Assembly (NCBI RefSeq): GCF_001598495.1
Contig: NZ_BCZB01000014.1
Coordinates: forward strand, 1-64,000
Origin: Neokomagataea thailandica NBRC 106555
Lineage (GTDB): Bacteria; Pseudomonadota; Alphaproteobacteria; Acetobacterales; Acetobacteraceae
Direction of reading: 5' to 3'
Length of the DNA: 64,000 nucleotides
Positions 15,399 to 24,635 of the stretch are shown here, piece by piece. Numbering within the stretch: the stretch's first letter is position 1; every line of letters starts with the position of its first letter. Position numbers and translations under genes: made by a program. Below the pieces are notes generated by a model. It did not search any database. It worked only from the letters and a program-made list of their open reading frames with translations, and had not been told where the DNA came from.

Positions 15399-16579
15399 TG
15401 GCCACTTCTCCTAAACTCGTCGCCGTCGCGGGTGGCTGCCTCCTGGCGCTCTACGCCGGCTATCTCGTCATTGATAAAGTCCACGCCTCTTCCGCACTTG
15501 CGGAAGAAACGGACGCAAACGCGATCCCGAATGTCTCGGTCATCGCACCGCAAAAATCACCGACCAAAGTCGCCCTGACTCTGCCCGGCACGATTGACGC
15601 TTGGTACCAAGCCCCAATCTACGCACAAGTCTCTGGCTACGTGAAAATGTGGTACAAAGATTACGGTGCCCACGTCAAAGCTGGTGACGTCTTGGCCGAG
15701 ATCAACGCACCAGCACTTGATGCCCAATACGCACAAGCCAAAGCAGATCTCGCCTCCGTCATGGCAAAATACAAACTCGCGACCGTAACGGCAGAACGTT
15801 GGCGCGCCATGGGCCGGTCAGAAGCCGTCTCCGGCCAATCTGTCTCCGTCTCTAACGCCGGTGAACAATCCGCCCTCGCAGAGTTCAACGCAGCCCAACA
15901 TAACGTGGACCACTTTGAAGCTCTCGAACGCTTCAAAACCATCGTCGCACCGTATGACGGCGTCGTCACAGCACGTAACGTCAGCGTAGGTGACTACGTC
16001 AATAGCGGCGGCGGTAGCGTAGACTCTTCAGGCGGCGCATCCGAACTGTTCACCGTAGCGGACACGCACCGCCTGCGTATGTTCGTCTCCATTCCTGAAG
16101 TCTTCTCCTACGTCTTACAGCCGGACCTGACCGCAGAAGTCACCGTCCCCCAATACCCGGACCGTAAATTCACGGCTCAGTTCCTCACCACCTCACAAGG
16201 CTTCGACCCCAACACCCGTACCGCCATCACCGAATTCACGATGGAAAACGACAAGCAAGAACTCTGGCCCGGCACCTTCGCGTCCGTAGCCCTCAAAGCT
16301 AATAATGAACACTCCCAACTCTACGAACTGCCTTCATCCTCTCTCGTCTTTGAAGAAAAAGGCATGACCGTCGCCACGGTGGACGCCAACAGCCGCGTTC
16401 ACTACAAAAAGGTCGTCGTTGGCCGCATGGCCGATAGCTCCACCGAAATCCAAGCCGGGATCAATAGCCAAGACCGCGTCATCGACAACCCTCCAGCAGA
16501 CCTTCTCGAAGGAGATCAGGTTCACATTGTTACCCCACAACGTGGCTACAACGAATCAGGATTTGGGAAATCAGAATGA
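15398..16579 (+). CDS. RND efflux periplasmic adaptor (HlyD-like)
   Basis: A 393-residue membrane-fusion protein. An N-terminal anchor helix (VAVAGGCLLALYAGYLVIDK, residues about 7-27) is followed by the first lipoyl half (APIYAQVSGYVKMWYKDYG, VKAGDVLAEINAPAL), a coiled-coil hairpin (about 110-175) and the second lipoyl half (KTIVAPYDGVVTARNVSVGD). A beta-barrel domain and a membrane-proximal domain follow. It links the permease to the outer-membrane channel. It overlaps the permease stop at its start and the channel gene at its end (ATGA at 16576), so all three proteins are coupled. Confidence 0.9.
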   Translation: MATSPKLVAVAGGCLLALYAGYLVIDKVHASSALAEETDANAIPNVSVIAPQKSPTKVALTLPGTIDAWYQAPIYAQVSGYVKMWYKDYGAHVKAGDVLAEINAPALDAQYAQAKADLASVMAKYKLATVTAERWRAMGRSEAVSGQSVSVSNAGEQSALAEFNAAQHNVDHFEALERFKTIVAPYDGVVTARNVSVGDYVNSGGGSVDSSGGASELFTVADTHRLRMFVSIPEVFSYVLQPDLTAEVTVPQYPDRKFTAQFLTTSQGFDPNTRTAITEFTMENDKQELWPGTFASVALKANNEHSQLYELPSSSLVFEEKGMTVATVDANSRVHYKKVVVGRMADSSTEIQAGINSQDRVIDNPPADLLEGDQVHIVTPQRGYNESGFGKSE

Positions 16580-18198
16580 CCCTGCGCCGCCTCAAAAGCC
16601 TTAGCCTCGCTGGCGGAACAGCCCTATCGCTCTTGGGTCTGTCCGCCTGTGACCTTGCCCCTACCTACACGCCACCAACCTTCGTCGTGCCAGAATCCTG
16701 GCACGGCCAAGGCCCCTTCGGCATCGCCACCCCGGCAGATAATACCTTGCCGACGGACTGGTGGACCATGTTCGATGACCCCCTGCTCAACACGCTTGAA
16801 ACACGCGCTGTTACAGAAAATGCAGACCTTCAAGCCGCCGCAGAACGCTTCACACAAGCACGCTCGCTCGTTGTTGAAGCCCGCTCCGAGTTGCTCCCAC
16901 ATCTCGGCCTGAACGCTGGGGCATCGGATAATAAACAAGCAGCAGACCGCCTTTTCCGTAACGGCGCCACCCTGACGCAAACGCAAGAAATCTACCAAGG
17001 CCTCGCCTCATGGGAGCCGGATTTCTGGTCCGCCATCCGCAACCACGTCCGCGCTGAAAAGCAAAAAGCACAAGAGCGCGCGGCTGATTACGCCATGGCA
17101 CGCCTCAGCCTCCAAGCTGAACTCGCCCGGGATTATATCGAACTGCGCGGCTATGACGCCCAAATCGCGATCTACACACAATCCATTGCGTATTATCAGC
17201 GCGCCATGCAAATCACCGAGACGCAGCTAAAATTCAAAGCCGCGCCTCGCCTCGATCTCGCCCGCGCACAAGCACAACTTTACACATCTCAAGCGGCTAA
17301 GCTGGATGTAGAAGCTGCACGCCAGGTCACAGAACACGCCATCGCTGTTCTCACCAATACCTCTCCGTCCAGCTTCCATATTCCACAAATTGACAAGCTG
17401 AGCTTCCACCAACCCACCATCCCCACAGGCATCCCGTCTGAACTGCTGCAACGCCGCCCAGACATCGCCTCAGCCGAACGTGAAATGGCCCAAGCCAACC
17501 GCGAAATCGGGATCGCACGCGCTGCGTTCTACCCGCATATCGCATTCAATTTCGGCGGTGGCTTTGAGTCCAACGGGTTTGACCTCGCAAACCTCGCAAA
17601 CTCACTTTGGACCTACGGCGCCAGCTTTAACATGCCCTTGTTCGATGGTGGCCTCCGCCGCGCAGAACTTCAGCGCACATGGTCGGCCTACCGTGAAACA
17701 CGAGACGAATATCGCGGTACCGTCCTCGCTGCCTTCCGCGAAGTGGAAGACGGCCTCTCTCGCACCGAGCGCCTAAATCTCGAAAACAAGGCACTCCAAC
17801 AAGCCGTCGCAGCGAACCTCCAAACTCAGGGCATGACCATGACCCTGTATCAAGGCGGCGTCGGCACCTATCTGGATGCCATTTTCAGCCAAGAAAACAC
17901 CTTGGACAGCCGCATCCATCAGGTCGAGATTGCCACACGCCTCTACCAAGCCGATGTGGACCTCATCCGCAGCCTCGGCGGCGGCTGGAACGTCAAACTC
18001 CTGCCGACAATGGATCAAACCCTCTCCATCACACCCTTCCAGTATGATGGCCTGCATCACCCTGCTTCCGTTGGCGATGTCACAGCCTCCCAACACCCAG
18101 AGCAGTTTGAAAACCTCGCGGCCCCCGCGCCGTCAACACCAGGCAAAGGCACCGGGGCAGAACTCGCCCCCCTCCCTACTGGGGCACTCCCTCAGTAA
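16576..18198 (+). CDS. Outer-membrane efflux channel lipoprotein (NodT/OprM-type)
   Basis: A 540-residue protein with a lipoprotein signal (LSLLGLSACDL, Cys about residue 25), hence lipidated and outer-membrane attached. It has the two-fold TolC-like repeat: QAAAERFTQARSLVVEARSE with YIELRGYDAQIAIYTQSIAY in the first half and SAEREMAQANREIGIARAAF with LDAIFSQENTLDSRI in the second. The C-terminal 60 residues are Pro/Ala-rich. It completes the tripartite pump. Confidence 0.9.
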   Translation: MTLRRLKSLSLAGGTALSLLGLSACDLAPTYTPPTFVVPESWHGQGPFGIATPADNTLPTDWWTMFDDPLLNTLETRAVTENADLQAAAERFTQARSLVVEARSELLPHLGLNAGASDNKQAADRLFRNGATLTQTQEIYQGLASWEPDFWSAIRNHVRAEKQKAQERAADYAMARLSLQAELARDYIELRGYDAQIAIYTQSIAYYQRAMQITETQLKFKAAPRLDLARAQAQLYTSQAAKLDVEAARQVTEHAIAVLTNTSPSSFHIPQIDKLSFHQPTIPTGIPSELLQRRPDIASAEREMAQANREIGIARAAFYPHIAFNFGGGFESNGFDLANLANSLWTYGASFNMPLFDGGLRRAELQRTWSAYRETRDEYRGTVLAAFREVEDGLSRTERLNLENKALQQAVAANLQTQGMTMTLYQGGVGTYLDAIFSQENTLDSRIHQVEIATRLYQADVDLIRSLGGGWNVKLLPTMDQTLSITPFQYDGLHHPASVGDVTASQHPEQFENLAAPAPSTPGKGTGAELAPLPTGALPQ

Positions 18199-18219
18199 CT
18201 TTTCCTGTAATGCTTCTTC

Positions 18220-18254
18220 CTTAAGGCCGGGTCTTCCCGGCCTTAAGTCTTTTA
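18220..18254 (+). terminator. Intrinsic terminator of the efflux operon
   Basis: A perfect 12-bp stem CTTAAGGCCGGG / CCCGGCCTTAAG with loop TCTT is followed by TCTTTTAT, 22 bases after the last stop codon. Confidence 0.9.
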
Positions 18255-18401
18255 TAAACCGCCACCACAGCCCCCTAAAAAAGAATATCGTTCGGATTAT
18301 TCCACCACAAAAACAAACACCCAGAAAAAATCCCAATAGATAATTTCCATACACAAACAGAGCACAAAGCCCCCACCAATATCAGAACCCAGCGATAGGC
18401 C

Positions 18402-18459
<58 letters not shown>

Positions 18460-18591
18460 ATGGCCCCATCAAAAGCCACACCGCACAAGCCAAACAAACT
18501 CTTACAATTTCAGAGAGAGCACATTATACCCACACGCATTATCAAAACACGCCGTTAAAATAACGCACTCTCTTCTAAAGGACCCCTCACA

Positions 18592-19017
18592 ATGGGCTAT
18601 CGCGAAATTGCGCCCCATATCGGGTTTTATGAGGAAGAAGTCACAATAACCTATATCCTCTCCACCGGCTCAGGTGGCCAGAACGTCAATAAAGTCGCCA
18701 CCGCAGCACAGCTACGCTTCAACGTACACACTGCTTGCGCTTTACCAGACCGCGTCAAACAAAAATTACTCGAAATCGCGGGAAGCCGGGGCACTCAAAA
18801 TGGCGAAATCGTCCTTACTGGTCGGCGCTTCCGCACTCAACTCCGCAACCGTGAAGACATCCTCAACAGATTAACAGACATGATCCGTGAGGCTTCCCAC
18901 CGTAAAGCCTTCCGCGTCCCCACCCGCCCCGGCAAAGCCGCTCGTCAACGCCGCCTAGACGGCAAATCCCACCGCTCCGGCATTAAAAAGAACCGCCGCG
19001 TACGATTGGATGATTAA
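18592..19017 (+). CDS. arfB: Ribosome rescue factor ArfB (peptidyl-tRNA hydrolase)
   Basis: A 141-residue release-factor homologue that frees peptides from ribosomes stalled on non-stop mRNA. The catalytic GGQ sits in STGSGGQNVNKVAT (residues about 22-35), followed by the typical globular domain. The C-terminal tail is strongly basic (RQRRLDGKSHRSGIKKNRRV), as needed to enter the empty mRNA channel of a stalled ribosome. Length and tail distinguish it from RF1/RF2. A ribosome-binding AAAGGA lies about 10 bases upstream. Confidence 0.92.
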   Translation: MGYREIAPHIGFYEEEVTITYILSTGSGGQNVNKVATAAQLRFNVHTACALPDRVKQKLLEIAGSRGTQNGEIVLTGRRFRTQLRNREDILNRLTDMIREASHRKAFRVPTRPGKAARQRRLDGKSHRSGIKKNRRVRLDD

Positions 19018-19102
19018 CGGAAAACCTCTTCGCGTCACATTCCAATCGCCCCAACAACTTCTCCTCTCAATGTTTAACCGCCTTTTTACTTCATACCCCC
19101 AT

Positions 19103-19132
19103 AAAAAAGCCCCGCACAAACCTGTACGGGGC
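19103..19132 (-). terminator. Intrinsic terminator of dnaB
   Basis: On the minus strand GCCCCGTAC, the loop AGGTTT, GTGCGGGGC and then TTTTTTAT. It lies 26 bases after the dnaB stop codon, at the arfB/dnaB convergent junction. Confidence 0.85.
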
Positions 19133-19157
19133 ACACATAAACCACATCTTCAACCCA

Positions 19158-20666
19158 TCACTCGTGGATCACATCCAAGTCCCCAAAACGGGTAAATTCA
19201 CCCTCAAAATACAACTGCACCGTACCCGTCGGTCCATGACGTTGCTTCTCAAGGATTAGTTCAGCTTTATTATGCACCAGCGCCATTTTGCGCTGCCACT
19301 CTTCCGTTGCCACTTGGAATTTATCATTGCTGTCATACGCACTATCCTTCGGCATACGCTGCTGCAGATAATACTCATCACGATACACAAACATCACCGC
19401 ATCCGCGTCCTGCTCAATCGAGCCCGATTCACGCAAGTCAGACAACATCGGCCGCTTATCCTCACGGGATTCCACCTGACGCGATAGCTGAGACAGCGCA
19501 ATCACCGGTACCGCCAATTCCTTCGCGATAGCCTTCAAACCCTGCGTAATCATCGAGATTTCTAGAACACGACTTTCCGGCCGCGTCCCAATCGCTGGCC
19601 GCATCAACTGCAAATAATCAACCACCACAAGGCTCAAACCCTGCGTACGAGACAAACGCCTGCACCGCGTCCGCATCGCCGAGAGCGAAATAGCCGGTGT
19701 ATCATCGATATAAAGCGGCAAGCTTTGCAACTCACGCGAGACGCGCACAAAACGATCAAACTCTTTTTGCCCAATGTCACCACGACGAATCTTTTCGCCC
19801 GAGACGGCCGATTCACTGGACAAAATACGCGTCGCCAACTGCTCAGCAGACATTTCCAAAGAGAAAATCGCTACTGAACCCTTAGGCTTCGTATTCCCTT
19901 CCTGCGCATCCCGCATCAACGCACGCGCAGCAGAGAAGGCAATTTTCGTCGCCAGAGCCGTCTTACCCATCGCAGGACGGCCCGCCAGAATCAACAAGTC
20001 AGAAGGATGCAAGCCACCCGTCCGCTTATCCAAATCACGCAAACCAGAGGTCAGGCCAACAACATCGCCCGTCCGTTGAAAGGCCTCTTCCGCGATCTTA
20101 ACAGCCGTCGTCAATGCACCGCCGAAAGAAACAAACCCACCATCTTGGCCGCGTTCTGTCGCCAAGCTGAACAATGCTTCTTCTGAGGCCGAAATCTGAT
20201 CCGCACCATCCAAATCCGGGCGCGCACCATACGCATTGTTCACGGTGGTCTCGCCAATTTCAATCAACTGACGCCGTATCCATGCATCATGAATGACACG
20301 GCCATAATCACCCGCATTCACAATGCCCACCATCGCCGTGAGCAACTTCGTCAAATAAGCCGGCCCACCTGCGGCGTCCAATATACCCGTATGCTCAAAC
20401 TCTGCACGCATGGTCACGGGATCAGCCAACTGCCCACGCTCAATTCGCCGCGCAATCGCTTCATAAATGCGGCCATTCACCGCATCCGCAAAATGCCCCG
20501 GCTCCAAAAAGTCCGAAACCCGCTCATACGCTTTATTATTGGTCAGAATCGCACCCAGCAAAGCATGTTCTGCCTGCATGCTGGACGGAAGCGCACGCCG
20601 TAAAAGAGCTGTCAGCCCACCTTCTGATGTATCTTGCCCAGCAGCCACCACATTCGCTTCACTCAT
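19158..20666 (-). CDS. dnaB: Replicative DNA helicase DnaB
   Basis: The ring-shaped helicase that opens the replication fork. The N-terminal helical domain (SMQAEHALLGAILTNNKAYE) is joined by a linker to a RecA-like domain with Walker A GRPAMGKTALATKIA, the segment VAIFSLEMSAEQLATRILS, Walker B LSLVVVDYLQLM and the C-terminal arginine-finger region SGSIEQDADAVMFVYRDEYY. Length about 502 residues, slightly longer than E. coli DnaB. ATG at 20666 is taken as start; a GTG four codons upstream is possible. There is no intein. Confidence 0.95.
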   Translation of the reverse strand: MSEANVVAAGQDTSEGGLTALLRRALPSSMQAEHALLGAILTNNKAYERVSDFLEPGHFADAVNGRIYEAIARRIERGQLADPVTMRAEFEHTGILDAAGGPAYLTKLLTAMVGIVNAGDYGRVIHDAWIRRQLIEIGETTVNNAYGARPDLDGADQISASEEALFSLATERGQDGGFVSFGGALTTAVKIAEEAFQRTGDVVGLTSGLRDLDKRTGGLHPSDLLILAGRPAMGKTALATKIAFSAARALMRDAQEGNTKPKGSVAIFSLEMSAEQLATRILSSESAVSGEKIRRGDIGQKEFDRFVRVSRELQSLPLYIDDTPAISLSAMRTRCRRLSRTQGLSLVVVDYLQLMRPAIGTRPESRVLEISMITQGLKAIAKELAVPVIALSQLSRQVESREDKRPMLSDLRESGSIEQDADAVMFVYRDEYYLQQRMPKDSAYDSNDKFQVATEEWQRKMALVHNKAELILEKQRHGPTGTVQLYFEGEFTRFGDLDVIHE

Positions 20667-20773
20667 ACGCCCTGACACCCACTCACCACAAAAGACATCT
20701 CAAACATCAACACGTAGCCACGTCCTCCATTACGAACGCAGCAAGAGAAACAGAGCATGGCCTTTAGCCGCCC

Positions 20774-22117
20774 TTATTGAGCAACCCAACCATCTTGTTG
20801 CAAAACCACACCTGCCAAATACAAACTACCACAGACCAACACCCGTGCTGGTGGCACAACGCGCCCAACATTCTCAGCCTGAGCCTGCTCAGACAATGCT
20901 AACAGCGCTTCACGCACCGTGGGTCCAGCCTTCGCACGCCCACCAGATGCTGCAATAACCTCATCGACAGAGGTCGCCATATGCTGGCCCGGCTCCGAGA
21001 CAGCCCACACACTCGTCGCAGACTCTAAAAGCGGCTCCAAAAAACCACCCACATCCTTGCTTTGCTTTACACCCGCAATCACATGGATCGGCTGATCGTT
21101 CCATCCCGTCATCACGCGCGCCAACGCAGCACCTGCACCGGGATTATGCCCACCATCTAAAATAAGCTCCCACCCCTCAGGCAAAAGCTGAGCGAGTGTC
21201 CCATGCAAAGACTGCAAGCGCGCAGGCCATACCGCCTTCGCAATCCCCGCATAAGCCGCTTCCGGTACAGCCAGGCCAGAGTGACGCAACGCCGCAACAG
21301 CCCCCGCAGAGTTTAATGCCTGATGCGTCCCCAACAGCCCCGGACGCGGTAAGGGCAATACACCGAACGCATCCCGGTACACCAAACCATCAACCGTGTC
21401 CGAAACCGTAATATCCTGCCCGACAACATAAAGCGGAGCATTCATCGCCGCCGCCTTCTCACGAATAACAGCCAGTGCTTCCGGCTGCTGAGGTGCCGTC
21501 ACCACAGGAACACCCTGCTTAATGATTCCAGCTTTTTCAGCTGCAATCGCCTCCAACGTATCGCCCAAAAATGCCTGATGATCCAAACTGATCGGCGTAA
21601 TCACACACATATGTGGTGACGGGATCACGTTAGACGCATCTAAACGCCCACCAAGCCCGACTTCCAGTACGACCAAATCTGCCGGATTCCGGGAAAACAA
21701 CAAGAAACCAGCGGCTGTCAGAACCTCAAAAACCGTAATCGGCGCGCCGTCATTCACGCGCTCGACCTCTTCCAAAACCTCAACCAGCGCATCTTCCGAG
21801 ACCAAACGCCCCGCCACGCGGAAACGCTCGGTCACATCCACCAGATGGGGGCTAGTCATGACATGCACGCGCCACCCGGCTTCTTCAGCAATAGCCCGCA
21901 GATTAGCGCAGGTGCTGCCCTTACCGTTCGTACCTGCCACATGCACCACAGGCGGGAGATGCCGTTCAGGATTACCTAAACGCGCCAAAAGCGCCTCCAA
22001 ACGTCCCAAAGACAGATCAATCAGCTTTGGGTACAGCGCTTGAAGCCGCGCCAACACAGCACCAGGGCGCCCACGATACTCACTTGCCAGCACCGCCGGC
22101 GCTCCCTCACCCGCCAT
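20774..22117 (-). CDS. folC: Dihydrofolate/folylpolyglutamate synthase
   Basis: A bifunctional enzyme that adds glutamate to dihydropteroate and to folates. The ATP loop is GTNGKGST (residues 62-69). VLEVGLGGRLDASNVI and the later TPISLDHQAFLGDTLEAIAAEKAGI are family signatures, and the C-terminal ligase domain includes ILDGGHNPGAG. Length 447 is normal. It lies 6 bases after accD on the same strand, the usual accD-folC pair of alphaproteobacteria. Confidence 0.95.
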   Translation of the reverse strand: MAGEGAPAVLASEYRGRPGAVLARLQALYPKLIDLSLGRLEALLARLGNPERHLPPVVHVAGTNGKGSTCANLRAIAEEAGWRVHVMTSPHLVDVTERFRVAGRLVSEDALVEVLEEVERVNDGAPITVFEVLTAAGFLLFSRNPADLVVLEVGLGGRLDASNVIPSPHMCVITPISLDHQAFLGDTLEAIAAEKAGIIKQGVPVVTAPQQPEALAVIREKAAAMNAPLYVVGQDITVSDTVDGLVYRDAFGVLPLPRPGLLGTHQALNSAGAVAALRHSGLAVPEAAYAGIAKAVWPARLQSLHGTLAQLLPEGWELILDGGHNPGAGAALARVMTGWNDQPIHVIAGVKQSKDVGGFLEPLLESATSVWAVSEPGQHMATSVDEVIAASGGRAKAGPTVREALLALSEQAQAENVGRVVPPARVLVCGSLYLAGVVLQQDGWVAQ

Positions 22118-22123
22118 AATGTT

Positions 22124-22996
22124 TTACTCAGCTGCTTCAGAAACAGGGGCAGGCTGCTTGGTCAGCATCCCGATCAAACGCCCAAGCAGGGCCGTCAACT
22201 CAGAGCGCTTCTCTACAATATCAACCATACCGTGCTCACGCAGATATTCAGAACGTTGGAAGCCTTCTGGCAGCTTCTCGCGCACTGTATCCTGAATCAC
22301 TCGCGGCCCCGCAAATGCGATGAGCGCATTCGGCTCAGCAACATGTACATCACCCAACATCGCAAACGATGCCGATACACCACCCGTCGTCGGATTCGTG
22401 AACACCACGATATAAGGCAGACCAGCTTCACGCAGCATCTGCACACCAATCGTCGTGCGCGGCATCTGCATCAAGCTCACAGCGCCTTCCTGCATACGCG
22501 CACCACCTGATGCCGTGTACACAATCAACGGCGCCTTTTGCAGCACAGCCAAACGACAGGCCGCCACAAAGGCTTCACCCAATGCCGCACCCATCGTACC
22601 CAACAAAAACTCAGGCGCCATTACGGCCACAACCGCGTCCTGCCCCTGCACCTTGCCGTGCGCTACCAACAAGGCCTCATCCAGTTGAGACTTGTTACGC
22701 GCATCCTTCAAGCGGTCCGTATACCGCTTAGAATCACGGAAATTCAACGGATCAACCGGTACTTTCGGCACGTCAATGCAGGTATATTCCCCACCATCAA
22801 ACGTCCATGCCATACGCTCACGCGCCGTCGCACGCATATGATGCCCACAATGCGGACACACTTTCTGCGCGCGCTCCAGCTCTTTCACTAGGACCATCTG
22901 CGAACAGGAATCACAGTTCGCCCACAAATTATCCGGAACTTCGCGCTGCAAAAGGCCACGCAGCTTCGGGCGTACATACTCAGTTAACCAGCTCAT
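22124..22996 (-). CDS. accD: Acetyl-CoA carboxylase carboxyltransferase beta subunit
   Basis: It catalyses the transfer step of malonyl-CoA formation in fatty acid synthesis, together with AccA. The N-terminal zinc ribbon has Cys at residues 28, 31, 47 and 50 (CDSC, CPHC). The crotonase-fold core shows MAPEFLLGTMGAALGEAF, TASGGARMQEGAVSLMQM and NPTTGGVSASFAMLGDV. Length 290 is typical. In alphaproteobacteria accD usually follows trpA directly; here a gene on the other strand lies between them. Confidence 0.95.
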   Translation of the reverse strand: MSWLTEYVRPKLRGLLQREVPDNLWANCDSCSQMVLVKELERAQKVCPHCGHHMRATARERMAWTFDGGEYTCIDVPKVPVDPLNFRDSKRYTDRLKDARNKSQLDEALLVAHGKVQGQDAVVAVMAPEFLLGTMGAALGEAFVAACRLAVLQKAPLIVYTASGGARMQEGAVSLMQMPRTTIGVQMLREAGLPYIVVFTNPTTGGVSASFAMLGDVHVAEPNALIAFAGPRVIQDTVREKLPEGFQRSEYLREHGMVDIVEKRSELTALLGRLIGMLTKQPAPVSEAAE

Positions 22997-23023
22997 AGTG
23001 CCTCGTCACTCTCTTCCTGTTAG

Positions 23024-23061
23024 CACCATAAAATAGCCCTAACACCATAAAATAGCCCTAA
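23024..23061. repeat. 19-bp tandem duplication upstream of accD
   Basis: CACCATAAAATAGCCCTAA occurs twice head-to-tail without a spacer, 28-65 bases upstream of accD. On the accD strand each copy contains TATTTTATGG. It is in the leader or promoter region and could alter spacing of signals there. Confidence 0.9.
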
Positions 23062-23254
23062 CAGGTTTCATATATATCGGGACCACCAACCGGGCCCCTC
23101 GGTCTTGTTATGCGCGTTCTAGCCCTCACGCAGCATTTACGCCACCCTCCAGACGAAAAGCCAAAAAACTTCGCTCAGACAAATACGCTTACAAACAAAA
23201 GGCTCACGGCGCGTTATACTCACCTTACCCTTTTCTCAACTCCATAGATCGTTC

Positions 23255-23809
23255 ATGTCACCCTCACGAATCCATTTTTTAAAATCCGGCGTTCAAATCC
23301 ACGGCAGCTTCCATGTTGGCCTCTTTCTGCTCTCATTATGTGCCGTTGACACCTTCACGACTATACTAACAGACCCAACTAACAATATGATCTTAGCCGC
23401 CACCCTACTTCTACGCGGCTGTATGCAAATCATCTTCGGGCAAAAGCACCAAAAACTCTCTTACTCAACCTGCTGGCTCACCAATTTATCCGCAACATTT
23501 TACTTAACAGCAGGGGCCGCACTGATTGACGAGCCAGATGGCGGCTCCACATTGCTCACATTTGTTCTACTCACCTGCCTTGCGTTTGCAGGGATAGCGC
23601 GCATGTTCTGGGCCTGCACCCACCGAGATATTCGAAACTGGCTCATCATCGCCATCAGTGGATGCTTCACCTCACTCACAGGCGTTTTATTATATCTCAG
23701 CCTGCCGTGGTCCACATCATGGCTGCTCGGAGGGCTACTCTCACTCGAACTTCTTGTCGCAGGGACGGCCGCCCTCATCCTCGCCTTTACCGTACGCTTC
23801 GTTGACTAA
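23255..23809 (+). CDS. HdeD/DUF308-like inner-membrane protein
   Basis: A 184-residue protein that is almost wholly membrane-embedded, with about six hydrophobic segments (starting HVGLFLLSLCAVDTFTTIL and LAATLLLRGCMQIIFG). The repeated pattern with LLRG, the WL/W stretches and total length fit the HdeD family of acid-stress-related membrane proteins. The annotation is by topology and motif only. It is inserted, on the opposite strand, between trpA and accD; TATACT lies about 40 bases upstream as a possible -10 element. Confidence 0.65.
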   Translation: MSPSRIHFLKSGVQIHGSFHVGLFLLSLCAVDTFTTILTDPTNNMILAATLLLRGCMQIIFGQKHQKLSYSTCWLTNLSATFYLTAGAALIDEPDGGSTLLTFVLLTCLAFAGIARMFWACTHRDIRNWLIIAISGCFTSLTGVLLYLSLPWSTSWLLGGLLSLELLVAGTAALILAFTVRFVD

Positions 23810-23819
23810 ACGCGAGGCG

Positions 23820-24635
23820 TTAAACGCCCCGTACCGCCGCAGCCAATGCACTGATTTGTTGCGTCACAGCAGGCACAGTCTGCCCTGTAGCCTTCCCGTC
23901 CACCAAGGTTCCCGCCAAAGTTCTAATCAGCGTAGACGCCACAACAGCCGCATCCCCAATTTGAGACGCCACCCGCGCTTGCTCTGGCGTTGAAATGCCA
24001 AAGCCAATCGCCACCGGGACCGACGTCACCGCCTTAACCTTCGGTACTGCCGCAGCCAATTGCTCGGCAGATGCACTGGCCGTCCCCGTAATCCCGGTAA
24101 TACTTACATAGTACACAAACCCACTGGCCTCACGCAGTACATGCACTAACCGCTCATGCGTCGTATTCGGTGCAACCAATGCAATAATATCCAGCCCATG
24201 CGCCTCAGCATGTGGCCGCAACCACTGCGCTTCTTCCGTCGGTAGATCCACCAAAATCACACCATCCACACCCGCTTGCGCCGCATCACGGCAAAAAGCA
24301 TCCGCACCATAAGTATGAATCGGGTTCAAATACCCCATCAGCACAATCGGCGTGCTCTGGTCATGCTCACGGAAGCGCTGCACCATCTCCAACACACCCG
24401 CCAGAGTGGCCCCAGCCTTCAAACCACGCTGCGCTGCCAATTGGATGGTTGGACCATCTGCAGAAGGATCTGAAAAAGGCACACCCACTTCAATAATATC
24501 AGCACCGGCTTCCGGCATCGCTTTCAGCAACGCCAAGGACGTTTCCAAATCCGGGTCATACGCCTGCAAATAAGGAATGAGCGCACCACGACCTTCAGCT
24601 TTCAATGCCTCAAAACGCGCTTGAATACGGCTCAC
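23820..24635 (-). CDS. trpA: Tryptophan synthase alpha subunit
   Basis: It cleaves indole-3-glycerol phosphate to indole and glyceraldehyde-3-phosphate. The catalytic glutamate E49 and aspartate D60 are present ([19 protein letters not shown]). The phosphate loop GFGISTPEQ is near residue 210. Length 271 is normal. The ATG overlaps the trpB stop by 4 bases, giving coupled expression of the two subunits. Confidence 0.95.
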   Translation of the reverse strand: MSRIQARFEALKAEGRGALIPYLQAYDPDLETSLALLKAMPEAGADIIEVGVPFSDPSADGPTIQLAAQRGLKAGATLAGVLEMVQRFREHDQSTPIVLMGYLNPIHTYGADAFCRDAAQAGVDGVILVDLPTEEAQWLRPHAEAHGLDIIALVAPNTTHERLVHVLREASGFVYYVSITGITGTASASAEQLAAAVPKVKAVTSVPVAIGFGISTPEQARVASQIGDAAVVASTLIRTLAGTLVDGKATGQTVPAVTQQISALAAAVRGV

